A program made the position numbers and the translations under genes. Below the pieces are notes generated by a model. The model worked only from the letters and a program-made list of their open reading frames with translations. It had not been told where the DNA came from and did no database searches. From an uncultured Lachnospiraceae bacterium (GTDB lineage Bacteria; Bacillota; Clostridia; Lachnospirales; Lachnospiraceae), in the NCBI GenBank assembly GCA_949878435.1, contig CATLAK010000017.1, forward strand, positions 1 through 64,000: 64,000 nt of DNA, written 5' to 3'. The first letter of the stretch is position 1, and each line of letters starts with the position of its first letter. Below are positions 7,821 through 16,208 of this stretch, piece after piece.

Positions 7821-8255
7821 GAGGCGGCAAAAGGGGCAGTGGGCAGGGCGGATTCCTATGTTTGCTTTGTTAAGGGGGCGCTGATACAGCAGCAGTGTCC
7901 AGGGGACAGGATCAGACGGCAGGCAGGGGACGGCATATGGTATCGTTTCAAGTCTCTGCGAAAAATCGGCAATTTCACTTACAGAATGTGGAATCACCTA
8001 GGGTAAAATCGCCATGGATGGCGATTTTAGGAGCCAAACGGCATGGATGCCGTCTTGGCTCCGACCCGACCGTCTTGAAATATCTATATACATTCTGTTA
8101 GTGAAATCCGATTTTGAGAAAAGACTTGAAACGATACCATATGCCGTCCCCTGCCTGCCGCCTGATCCTGTCCCCTGGACACTGCTGCTGTATCAGCGCC
8201 CCCTTAACAAAGCGACATAGGAATCCGCCCTGCCCACTGTCACTTTTGCCGCCTC
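7821..8255. repeat. Giant nested palindrome, copy 2
   Basis: Left arm 7821-7955 and right arm 8122-8255 are reverse complements over about 134 bp with only a few mismatches and one indel (for example ATGTTTGC against ATGTCGC). The outer ~120 bp are unrelated in order to the arms of copy 1, although both are rich in GGGCAGG-type words. The shared core sits in the middle. No gene is supported. Confidence 0.88.
7941..8136 (+). mobile_element. ~195-bp core element, copy 2 (MITE-like)
   Basis: Same 15-bp terminal inverted repeats as copy 1 but in opposite orientation. Compared with copy 1 read on the same strand, several differences fall on both sides of a stem and keep pairing: AAAATCGG/CCGATTTT here against AAAATTGG/CCAATTTT there, and ACGGCA/TGCCGT here against GCGGCA/TGCCGC there. 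That pattern suggests selection on a folded form. Confidence 0.7.
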
Positions 8256-8273
8256 TAACTTCTATATTTAATG

Positions 8274-8302
8274 TTTACAAGCTTTAAAGGTGGTGCTATA
8301 CT
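8274..8302 (+). promoter_or_regulatory. Sigma-A promoter of bipA
   Basis: TTTACA (8274-8279), a 17-bp spacer and TATACT (8297-8302). It begins 18 bp right of palindrome copy 2 and about 100 bp before bipA. Confidence 0.7.
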
Positions 8303-8405
8303 AAAACAGTTTGAAATGTAATGAGGATACTATTTGAGTTGAAGCAGTTTACTGCGATGATATGGAGGTAAGCGCGCAGGAAGCAGCGCAGAAATGAGGA
8401 GAAAT

Positions 8406-10256
8406 ATGAATCAAAAACGAGAAGATGTAAGAAATATAGCCATCATTGCCCATGTTGACCACGGAAAAACGACCCTGGTGGACGAGCTTCTTAAGCAAAG
8501 CGGCGTTTTCCGCGAAAATCAGGCAGTTGCAGAGCGTGTCATGGATTCCAATGATATTGAACGGGAAAGAGGAATCACGATTCTTTCCAAGAACACAGCC
8601 GTAACCTATAAAGATACCAAGATCAACATCATCGACACCCCCGGACATGCAGATTTCGGCGGCGAGGTGGAACGGGTCTTAAAAATGGTAAACGGCGTCA
8701 TCCTGGTCGTAGATGCTTTCGAGGGCGCCATGCCCCAGACCAAGTTTGTATTAAGGAAGGCACTTGAATTAAAGCTTCCTGTCATTGTGTGTGTAAATAA
8801 GATCGACCGGCCGGAAGCCCGTCCCGATGAAGTCGTGGATGAAGTGCTGGAACTCTTCCTTGAACTGGATGCAGACGAAGCGCAGCTTGATTGCCCCTTT
8901 GTATTTGCTTCCGCCAAGACAGGTACCGCCAGCCTTGATGCAAATGAGCCCGGCACCAATATGATTCCGTTGTTTGAAACGATTCTTGACTATATCCCCG
9001 CACCTACGGGTGATCCGGATGCAGGCACGCAGGTGCTGATCAGTACCATTGACTACAATGAGTATGTAGGAAGAATCGGTGTGGGCAAGGTGGATAACGG
9101 CTCCATCAAAGTCAATCAAGAGGTCGTCATCGTCAACCACCATGATCCTGATACGTCAAGAAAAGTAAAAGTCAGCAAACTTTATGAGTTTGACGGTTTA
9201 AATAAGGTAGAAGTCACACAGGCGGGAATCGGTTCCATCGTGGCGATTTCCGGCATCTCCGACATCCATATCGGCGATACCCTCTGCTCTCCTGAAAACC
9301 CTTCCCCAATTCCTTTTCAGAAGATTTCAGAACCTACCATTGCCATGCATTTCATCGTCAACGACTCTCCGCTTGCCGGGCAGGAAGGCAAGTATGTGAC
9401 AAGCCGCCACTTAAGAGACCGGCTGTTCCGTGAACTTAATACAGATGTTTCCCTCCGTGTGGAAGAGACGGATACCACCGAAGCCTTTAAGGTATCAGGC
9501 AGAGGCGAACTGCATCTGTCTGTACTGATTGAAAATATGCGCAGGGAAGGCTACGAATTTGCCGTGAGCAAAGCGGAAGTTCTCTACAAGACCGATGAAA
9601 ACGGGAAAAAACTTGAGCCAATGGAACTTTGCTATATCGATGTGCCTGAAGAATTTTCCGGCTCCGTCATTGAAAAGTTAAGCCAGCGAAAGGGCGAACT
9701 GCAGAATATGGGCGCTGCATCCGGCGGGTATACGCGCCTTACCTTTTCCATTCCTTCCAGAGGATTAATTGGTTACCGGGGCGAGTTTATGACCGATACC
9801 AAAGGAAACGGCATCATGAACAGCATTTTTGACGGTTACGGTCCCTATAAGGGTGATATTCAGTACCGCAAACAAGGGTCTTTGATTGCATTTGAAGCCG
9901 GAGAGGCAATCACCTACGGTTTATACAACGCACAGGAGCGCGGAACCCTCTTCATCGGTCCCGGTGAAAAAGTCTATTCCGGCATGATTGTAGGACAGAA
10001 CGGAAAGGGAGAAGATATCGAATTGAATGTGTGCAAAAAGAAACAGCTCACCAATACCCGCTCTTCCAGCGCCGACGAAGCCCTCCGCCTGACGCCTCCC
10101 AAAATTTTAAGTTTGGAACAGGCGCTTGAATTTATTGATACAGACGAGCTTTTGGAAGTCACGCCTAAGTCACTTAGAATCCGCAAAAAGATTCTCGATC
10201 CAACCATGAGAAAACGCGCTGCAATGCGTTCAGCTTCCCTTTCACAAAGCAACTAA
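8406..10256 (+). CDS. typA: Translational GTPase BipA/TypA
   Basis: Ribosome-associated GTPase of the EF-G/LepA class that acts in stress and low-temperature ribosome function. From ATG 8406 it is 616 residues, the family length. G1 AHVDHGKT (16-23), the switch region around DSNDIERERGITI, G3 DTPGHADF and G4 NKIDRPEARP are intact, and the C-terminal BipA region (FSIPSRGLIGYRGEF, then GNGIMNSIFDGYGPYKG) is diagnostic. ATG 8406 is preferred over ATG 8394 because GAGGAGA lies between them at the right distance. Single-gene unit with its own promoter and terminator. Confidence 0.97.
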   Translation: MNQKREDVRNIAIIAHVDHGKTTLVDELLKQSGVFRENQAVAERVMDSNDIERERGITILSKNTAVTYKDTKINIIDTPGHADFGGEVERVLKMVNGVILVVDAFEGAMPQTKFVLRKALELKLPVIVCVNKIDRPEARPDEVVDEVLELFLELDADEAQLDCPFVFASAKTGTASLDANEPGTNMIPLFETILDYIPAPTGDPDAGTQVLISTIDYNEYVGRIGVGKVDNGSIKVNQEVVIVNHHDPDTSRKVKVSKLYEFDGLNKVEVTQAGIGSIVAISGISDIHIGDTLCSPENPSPIPFQKISEPTIAMHFIVNDSPLAGQEGKYVTSRHLRDRLFRELNTDVSLRVEETDTTEAFKVSGRGELHLSVLIENMRREGYEFAVSKAEVLYKTDENGKKLEPMELCYIDVPEEFSGSVIEKLSQRKGELQNMGAASGGYTRLTFSIPSRGLIGYRGEFMTDTKGNGIMNSIFDGYGPYKGDIQYRKQGSLIAFEAGEAITYGLYNAQERGTLFIGPGEKVYSGMIVGQNGKGEDIELNVCKKKQLTNTRSSSADEALRLTPPKILSLEQALEFIDTDELLEVTPKSLRIRKKILDPTMRKRAAMRSASLSQSN

Positions 10257-10274
10257 TAAATTAAATTAAAATTT

Positions 10275-10306
10275 AACTCCGGTCAGCTTGTTGACCGGAG
10301 TTTTTT
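10275..10306 (+). terminator. Rho-independent terminator after bipA
   Basis: AACTCCGGTCA pairs with TGACCGGAGTT (11 bp, 6-nt loop), followed by T6. Confidence 0.95.
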
Positions 10307-10349
10307 ACTAAGACTAAGACAGGAATGCGCTTAAAATACACGCTTTCCA

Positions 10350-11699
10350 TTAAATATGCAAAAGATGCGTGGCAATCTGGAAATAAACCAAGAGCGATAG
10401 CACATCCACGATTGTCGTGATGAAGGGGCTTGCCATGACCGCAGGGTCAAACCCGATTTTCTTTGCCAGCATAGGGAGCATACATCCCACAGCCTTTGCA
10501 ATCATAATGGCAGCGACTAAGGTCAGGCATACCACAAGCGCAACCATAATATCTACCCGATCCAGCAAAAGCAGCTTACAAAAATTGGCTGCCGCCAAGG
10601 TAACACCGCAAAGTACTGCCACCCGTATTTCTTTCCATAACACTCGTAATGCATCGCTGAACTCTATTTCATTGAGGGACAATCCGCGGATGATGGTAAC
10701 GCTTGCCTGCCCGCCGGCATTTCCTCCCGTATCCATCAGCATAGGAATATACGCGATCAGAACACCGTATGCCATCAGGGCATCCTCAAAGGTGGTCAGG
10801 ACACTCCCCGTCAAGGTTGCTGAAATCATCAGCAAAAGCAGCCAGGGCATGCGCTTTTTCCAAGTATCAATAACGCTCGTTTTCATATATGGTTTGTCCG
10901 ATGGCACGATAGCTGCCATCTTTTCCATATCTTCCGTCGCCTCTTCCTGAAGAATATCCACGATATCGTCTACCGTGATGATTCCCACCAGACGATTTTC
11001 ATTGTCCACCACGGGCATGGCTGTGAAGTCATATTTCTGGAACTGTCTTGCAACCTCTTCCTGGTCCATCAGGGTATTAATATAAATGACGTTCTCGTGC
11101 ATGATATCCCCGATTACGGCATCGCCGGGGCTGATCAGCAGATACCTTAGCGCCACCGTTCCCACCAGGGTCCTTTTGGCATCCAGCACGTAACAGATAT
11201 TGATGGTCTCGCTGTCCACCCCCACCTTTCTGATGCGGGCAACAGCATCCTCCACCGTCATGTTTTCTTTTAAGTCTACATATTCCACCGTCATGATACT
11301 TCCGGCAGAATCTTCCGGGTACCGGAGCAGATGGTTGATATCCCGCCTTGTCTCGGGATTTGCATTGGCAAGCAGCTTCTTTACCACATTGGCGGGCATC
11401 TCCTCTAAAAGATCCGTCGCATCGTCCGCCATCAGATTATTGATGATTCCTGCCGCATCCTTCTCCGAAAGGCTGGTAATGATAAACTGCTGGCTCTCCA
11501 CCTCCAGATACGAAAACACATCCGCCGCCATATTTTTGGGCAGAATGCGGAAAATCTTCAGCAGTTCCTCCTCATCTAGCTCCTCCATGATCACGGCAAT
11601 ATCCGCCGTATTCATTTCTGCCATCTTCTGACGGAGCCGGGTATACTGCTTGGTTTCCAATAGTTCCTTAACTACATCAAAATCCTTAATTTCTTCCAT
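10350..11699 (-). CDS. mgtE: Magnesium transporter MgtE
   Basis: Mg2+ channel/transporter of the inner membrane. The 449 residues show the N-terminal MgtE superhelical domain (about 1-125), two CBS modules (about 130-255, with SPGDAVIGDIMHENV and NENRLVGIITVDDIVDIL) and the five-helix membrane domain from about 280, containing the pore region PMLMDTGGNAGGQAS. Family length and order are normal. It is preceded by a short overlapping leader ORF and its own promoter; no M-box riboswitch is recognisable, so control may run through the leader ORF. ATG 11699 follows AAGGAGAAATGCT. Confidence 0.95.
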   Translation of the reverse strand: MEEIKDFDVVKELLETKQYTRLRQKMAEMNTADIAVIMEELDEEELLKIFRILPKNMAADVFSYLEVESQQFIITSLSEKDAAGIINNLMADDATDLLEEMPANVVKKLLANANPETRRDINHLLRYPEDSAGSIMTVEYVDLKENMTVEDAVARIRKVGVDSETINICYVLDAKRTLVGTVALRYLLISPGDAVIGDIMHENVIYINTLMDQEEVARQFQKYDFTAMPVVDNENRLVGIITVDDIVDILQEEATEDMEKMAAIVPSDKPYMKTSVIDTWKKRMPWLLLLMISATLTGSVLTTFEDALMAYGVLIAYIPMLMDTGGNAGGQASVTIIRGLSLNEIEFSDALRVLWKEIRVAVLCGVTLAAANFCKLLLLDRVDIMVALVVCLTLVAAIMIAKAVGCMLPMLAKKIGFDPAVMASPFITTIVDVLSLLVYFQIATHLLHI

Positions 11700-11782
11700 A
11701 GCATTTCTCCTTGATATGTGATTTTTATGCTCCGTTCATGAGGAGGAATATCGGTACTGCTTCCTGCTGTACTCTTCTTCAT
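11672..11782 (-). CDS. mgtE leader peptide (36 aa, overlaps mgtE start)
   Basis: A 36-codon ORF, ATG at 11782, starts after GAGAAAGGTGGTGG, a good ribosome binding site, about 45 nt into the predicted transcript. It ends with TAG at 11672-11674, 28 bp inside mgtE in another frame, so its ribosomes must cross the mgtE start. Residues 9-16 read STDIPPHE: an acidic residue, two consecutive prolines and a second acid. In enteric mgtA the leader mgtL uses acidic and proline codons to sense low Mg2+; the resemblance is conceptual, not homologous. The C-terminal part is basic. Its role as regulator is inference; the ORF, its site and its overlap are seen directly. Confidence 0.55.
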   Translation of the reverse strand: MKKSTAGSSTDIPPHERSIKITYQGEMLWKKLRILM

Positions 11783-11831
11783 AAAAACCACCACCTTTCT
11801 CGAAAATGCTTTCAAATTTCTACCATCTTTT

Positions 11832-11860
11832 ACTTTATCCCAAGGACTTCTCTTTGTCAA
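11832..11860 (-). promoter_or_regulatory. Sigma-A promoter of the mgtE leader
   Basis: On the minus strand, perfect TTGACA (11855-11860), a 17-bp spacer and TAAAGT (11832-11837). The transcript would start near 11825, about 43 nt before the leader ORF and 126 nt before mgtE. Confidence 0.7.
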
Positions 11861-11919
11861 CATATGAAACGCATGTTATTTTATTGTTTGCAGCGATCCC
11901 GCCCTTGCTGACTCAACTG

Positions 11920-12573
11920 TTACGATTGTTTATCCATATTATAGCCTGTGCCTGTTATGCTGATTTTTGCCCTTGCGGCAGTCGCTTCCGTCAGCGCCTT
12001 GGATACTTCTGCCCTCTCTTCTTCTGGTATGCAAATGTCAAATTCTACTTTGTCTGTATATCTGGACTGTGCAATATCGATTCCCCTGCTTCCCAGTAAA
12101 TATTGGACCTTTCCTACATCTGTGTAATCTATTTCAATGGTTATTTCTGTTTTATAGCGCATGATGCCGATTCCGGCATTCTCCATTGCTTCCTTGGCTG
12201 CCTGTGTGTAGGCTCTCACCAGCCCTCCGGTTCCCAGAAGCGTCCCGCCGAAATACCGGGTCACCACAGCCACCACATTGGTCACTTCAGCGCCGAGCAA
12301 TACTTCTAGAATCGGTTTCCCTGCCGTTCCGCTGGGTTCTCCGTCGTCGCTGCATCTGGTCAGTTCTTTATTCTTACCTATTATAAATGCAGTGCAATGG
12401 TGTCTGGCATCATAATAATTTTTCCTGACAGACTCTATAAAGGAAACAGCCTCTTCCTCCGACGATGCCGGCGCTATGCGGGCAATGAAACGTGATTTCT
12501 TTTCCTCATATATCCCATTCCCTTCTTGATATACCACTTTATATGGCATAAACTCCTTCTTATGCTCCTCCAC
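11920..12573 (-). CDS. YigZ/IMPACT family protein
   Basis: 217 residues with the UPF0029 N-terminal half (KKSRFIARIAPASSEEEA, then YYDARHHCTAFIIG, CSDDGEPSGTAGKPIL and TRYFGGTLLGTGGLVRAY) and the DUF1949-type C-terminal half. The DGEPSGTAG block is the family hallmark. Bacterial YigZ is often annotated as a translation-related or peptidase-like regulator without firm biochemistry. It is transcribed away from the divergent class A PBP; the gap to mgtE on its 3' side holds the mgtE promoter, so it is a separate unit. Confidence 0.88.
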   Translation of the reverse strand: MEEHKKEFMPYKVVYQEGNGIYEEKKSRFIARIAPASSEEEAVSFIESVRKNYYDARHHCTAFIIGKNKELTRCSDDGEPSGTAGKPILEVLLGAEVTNVVAVVTRYFGGTLLGTGGLVRAYTQAAKEAMENAGIGIMRYKTEITIEIDYTDVGKVQYLLGSRGIDIAQSRYTDKVEFDICIPEEERAEVSKALTEATAARAKISITGTGYNMDKQS

Positions 12574-12767
12574 GCTCTGCGCTCCTCCTATCGGTCATGA
12601 TTTACCTTTTCTATGACTTGAAGTTTATCATAGTTGGGAATAAAATTATAGTTGAATGTGAATAATTCTTAATAAAGCATAAAAAAACTTTATTTCACTC
12701 CCACATTTTGGTATACTCTAAGTATTGCAAATTTATATTAGATTTCAATCTATACGGAGGAATATAA

Positions 12768-15506
12768 ATGAATTACAGCAAAAGAGGGATTCGCGCCAAG
12801 CAAAAATCCCTGCATACAAAATCGACAAAGATAGGGAAAAAAATATTTTTAGCAGTTTTAAATCTTTCCCTGCTCTGCATTCTGGCAGTAGGCATCATTA
12901 CCGTCAGCATGGGCTTCGGTGTATTCAAGGGCATCATCGACTCCGCCCCCAGCATTGAAAATGTACAAGTCACTCCCACAGGTTTTACTACCTTTGTGTA
13001 TGACCTGGAGGGGAAACAGATTGCCAAGCTGATATCCCAAAATTCAAACAGGATTCCTGTCACTCAGGATATGATTCCCGAAGACCTTGCCCACGCCTTT
13101 GTCGCCATAGAGGACGAGCGTTTCTATGAGCACAACGGCATCGATATCAAAGGTATTTTCAGAGCTGCCTATGTAGGCATTACCAATGGATTCCATTTTT
13201 CAGAAGGGGCAAGTACCATTACACAGCAGCTTCTAAAGAACAACGTTTTTACCGACTGGACCAGCGAAAAAGGATTTGCCGACAGTATGAAGCGGAAAAT
13301 CCAGGAGCAGTATCTTGCCATTGAGCTGACTAAAACCATGTCCAAAGACGATGTTCTGCTCAACTATATGAACACCATCAACTTAGGGCAGAATACCTTA
13401 GGCGTCGAGGCTGCTTCCCGCCGTTATTTTAATAAATCGGTAAATAGGCTGACACTCTCTGAGTGTGCCGTCATTGCTGCCATTACGCAGAACCCTTCAA
13501 GATATAATCCAATCTCCCATCCTGAGGACAATGCCGAAAGACGCACAAAGGTGCTTAATCACATGCTGGAGCAGGGTTATATCACGCAAGCAGAATATGA
13601 TACCGCTTTGGCAGATGATGTTTACTCCCGTATTCAGATCGTCAACGAAGAAGTGGAGGATTCCATGGTTAATACATATTTTGTTGACGCATTAACCGAT
13701 GATATTATGAACGATCTGCTGGCTGCCGGATATAACGAAACACAGGCGTTCACCCTGCTTTACAGCGGCGGTTTGGAGATTTATTCTACGCAGGATCCCC
13801 ATATTCAGGCCATCTGTGATGAAGTTTTTTCCAATGAAGAAAATTATCCTGCCAATACCAGATGGTATTTAAACTACGCCCTGACCGTTAAGAAATCAAA
13901 CGGAGAGTTTGAGAACCACAGTACAGAAATGTTCCGTGCCTATTATAAAGAGCAGAATCCTTCCTTTAACCTGATTTACGATTCACAGGAAGATGCTTAT
14001 GCACAGATTGAAGATTATAAGAGCGTTGTTGTCGGATCTGGCGATGAAGTGTTCAGCGAAAGCGTCACTTTGACGCCCCAGCCACAGGTATCCATCACTG
14101 TGGAGGACCAGCACACCGGATACGTTGTTGCCATGGTAGGCGGCAGAGGTCCCAAGGAAGGAAGCAAAACGTTAAACCGAGCTACCGATACCAAGCGTCA
14201 GCCCGGTTCAACCTTTAAGATTGTTGCCGCTTATGCACCTGCTCTTGACAGCGCAGGACTGACCCTCGCCACCGTCTTAAACGATGCGCCCTTTAATTAT
14301 GCCAATGGCAGACCTGTCAGCAACTGGTGGGGCAGCGAATACAGAGGCTTGAACTGTCTGCGCCAAGGCATCATTGACTCTATGAATATCCTTGCCGTCA
14401 AAACATTGACCATCATCACGCCACAGCTTGGATTTGATTATGTAAAGAACTTTGGTTTTACTACCGTTGTCGACCGTAAGGAAGTAGTTGTAAATGGCAA
14501 GACGGAGGTGTTTTCCGATATTCAGCAGTCACTGGCTTTAGGCGGACTGACAGATGGCGTCACAAACGAAGAATTAAATGCCGCTTATGCTACCATTGCT
14601 AACGGAGGAACTTACATTAAACCAAAACTATATACAAAAGTCATCGATCACGACGGCAATGTCATTCTGGACAACACGGCGCCAGATTCCAAGCAGGTCA
14701 TTAAGGAAACGACTGCATGGCTGCTTACAGATGCCATGATGGATGTGGTAACACAGGGTACCGGCGGTTCCGTCAATTTCGGCAATATGTCCATTGCAGG
14801 CAAAACAGGTACGACTTCCGATTACAATGATATCTGGTTTTCCGGCTATACGCCCTACTATACAGCTACCACCTGGGCAGGGTATGACAACAATACCAAG
14901 CTGCGCAAGGGCGACGAAAGAAATGTTGCCAAGAAGCTCTGGCGTGCCGTCATGTCCAAAATACATGAGGATCTCCCCAGTGAGTCCTTCCCCATGCCCA
15001 GCGGTATCGTTCAGGCAACCGTATGCGCCCGCTCCGGCAAACTCCCTATTGCAGGGCTGTGCGACGGAACACTGCGGACAGAATACTTTGCAGAAGGGAC
15101 TGTACCTACCGAGAGCTGCGATGTCCACTATCAAGGGCTGATTTGCCAGTACACCAATCTGCCTTCCTGTGAGCAATGTCCATTCGGCGTTCCGGGCGTA
15201 TTGGAACTGACCCCGGTTGAACACCCTCTTTTGCAGCAAGGTTCTTCTGTGATGCAGCAGGTGACAAATGAAGACGGAAGCGTATCAACCGTTGCCGTTC
15301 CTCAGAATCAGACCGGTTTCTGCCCTCACAACGCTGAATTTATGACCCAGCCGGGTATAGAAGCGATTATAGAACAGCAGCGCGCTGAAATTGCAGCAGC
15401 CCAGGCTCTGTTACAACAGCAGGCTGCGGAAGCCGCAGCAGCTGCGGCCGGACAGCAGCCCCCTGCTTCACCTCCGGACGATGGCAATGGAGTTCCGGCT
15501 CAATAA
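12768..15506 (+). CDS. Class A penicillin-binding protein (PBP1A-like)
   Basis: Bifunctional peptidoglycan glycosyltransferase/transpeptidase, 912 residues. One membrane anchor lies at about 26-50. The GT51 domain has EDERFYEHNG (E115 catalytic), GASTITQQLLKN and the RKIQEQYLAIELT region. The transpeptidase has S481-T-F-K484 (in RQPGSTFK), SMN and KTGTT (679-683). The C-terminus has a Cys-containing segment and then a Gln/Ala-rich and Pro-rich tail (about 865-912), common in Clostridial PBP1A. The site GGAGG lies 8 bp before ATG 12768, and a TATACT -10 box sits about 50 bp upstream with a weak -35. The gap 12574-12767 holds only this promoter. Single-gene unit. Confidence 0.95.
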   Translation: MNYSKRGIRAKQKSLHTKSTKIGKKIFLAVLNLSLLCILAVGIITVSMGFGVFKGIIDSAPSIENVQVTPTGFTTFVYDLEGKQIAKLISQNSNRIPVTQDMIPEDLAHAFVAIEDERFYEHNGIDIKGIFRAAYVGITNGFHFSEGASTITQQLLKNNVFTDWTSEKGFADSMKRKIQEQYLAIELTKTMSKDDVLLNYMNTINLGQNTLGVEAASRRYFNKSVNRLTLSECAVIAAITQNPSRYNPISHPEDNAERRTKVLNHMLEQGYITQAEYDTALADDVYSRIQIVNEEVEDSMVNTYFVDALTDDIMNDLLAAGYNETQAFTLLYSGGLEIYSTQDPHIQAICDEVFSNEENYPANTRWYLNYALTVKKSNGEFENHSTEMFRAYYKEQNPSFNLIYDSQEDAYAQIEDYKSVVVGSGDEVFSESVTLTPQPQVSITVEDQHTGYVVAMVGGRGPKEGSKTLNRATDTKRQPGSTFKIVAAYAPALDSAGLTLATVLNDAPFNYANGRPVSNWWGSEYRGLNCLRQGIIDSMNILAVKTLTIITPQLGFDYVKNFGFTTVVDRKEVVVNGKTEVFSDIQQSLALGGLTDGVTNEELNAAYATIANGGTYIKPKLYTKVIDHDGNVILDNTAPDSKQVIKETTAWLLTDAMMDVVTQGTGGSVNFGNMSIAGKTGTTSDYNDIWFSGYTPYYTATTWAGYDNNTKLRKGDERNVAKKLWRAVMSKIHEDLPSESFPMPSGIVQATVCARSGKLPIAGLCDGTLRTEYFAEGTVPTESCDVHYQGLICQYTNLPSCEQCPFGVPGVLELTPVEHPLLQQGSSVMQQVTNEDGSVSTVAVPQNQTGFCPHNAEFMTQPGIEAIIEQQRAEIAAAQALLQQQAAEAAAAAAGQQPPASPPDDGNGVPAQ

Positions 15507-15527
15507 AAATAGCCGGCTTATCGTAAC

Positions 15528-15571
15528 AAAAAAGACGGTGTACATGAAACAAGGTGTGCACCGTCTTTTTG
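15528..15571. terminator. Bidirectional terminator between PBP and xpt
   Basis: AAAAAAGACGGTGTAC pairs with GTGCACCGTCTTTTT around a 9-12 nt loop. T runs flank both sides, so it serves the PBP gene on + and xpt on minus. Confidence 0.88.
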
Positions 15572-16171
15572 CTAAACGAAACTATGTTCCTTCTGACTGC
15601 GGAAGGTAATTTCGCCCGTCTCATCATTCATTTCCTCTACAATGGCAAGCGACTCTACCCGGATTCCTTTGTTTCTCAACGTCTTCCCGCCTTCCTGAAA
15701 TCCCTTTTCAATGGCGATTCCCACGCCCTCCACCGTTGCTTTAGCGCTTTCCACCAAGTCAATCAGCCCCGCCACGGCACATCCGTTTGCAAGGAAATCA
15801 TCAATAATCAGTACATGGTCTCCCGCTTTCAGATATTTTTTCGATACAATCACATCATACACCCGTTTATGGGTAAAAGACTCTATTCTGGTCACATACT
15901 GCTCCCCATCCAGGTTGATGCTCTGGGACTTCTTTGCAAATACCACAGGCACATGAAAATACTGGGCTGCAATACAGGCAATCCCGATTCCCGATGCCTC
16001 GATCGTCAAAATCTTGTTGATTTTCCCGCTTGGAAAAAGACGCCTAAATTCCTTTCCCATCTCATTAAATAACTCCACATCCATCTGATGATTCAAAAAA
16101 CCATCCACCTTCAGTACATTACCCGGCTTCACAGCCCCATCCCTGCGAATCCTTTCCTCCAAAAGCTGCAT
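15572..16171 (-). CDS. xpt: Xanthine phosphoribosyltransferase
   Basis: Purine salvage: xanthine plus PRPP to XMP. The PRPP loop [11 protein letters not shown] and the N-terminal [18 protein letters not shown] segment are typical of Xpt, and LTIEASGIG is conserved. ATG 16171 is chosen over the GTG at 16174 because GGAGGA lies 8 bp before it; 199 residues. No purine riboswitch is visible in the 35 bp before it, where the MATE gene ends, but a TATACT box overlaps that gene's end, so it may have its own weak promoter or be read with the MATE gene. Confidence 0.93.
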   Translation of the reverse strand: MQLLEERIRRDGAVKPGNVLKVDGFLNHQMDVELFNEMGKEFRRLFPSGKINKILTIEASGIGIACIAAQYFHVPVVFAKKSQSINLDGEQYVTRIESFTHKRVYDVIVSKKYLKAGDHVLIIDDFLANGCAVAGLIDLVESAKATVEGVGIAIEKGFQEGGKTLRNKGIRVESLAIVEEMNDETGEITFRSQKEHSFV

Positions 16172-16208
16172 CACGCGCTCCTCCTATGTCTGTATATAAA
16201 GTATAATA

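Noticed and set aside
7380-8220. Several open frames of 68-100 codons in the palindromes, sharing KSPWMAILGAKRHGCR
   Set aside because: They are readings of the two copies of one non-coding core on opposite strands. Similarity follows the DNA repeat, substitutions are pairing-preserving rather than codon-preserving, and there is no ribosome binding site.
11700-11830. M-box (Mg2+) riboswitch before mgtE
   Set aside because: None of the conserved M-box blocks could be found; only small hairpins and a short ORF are visible.
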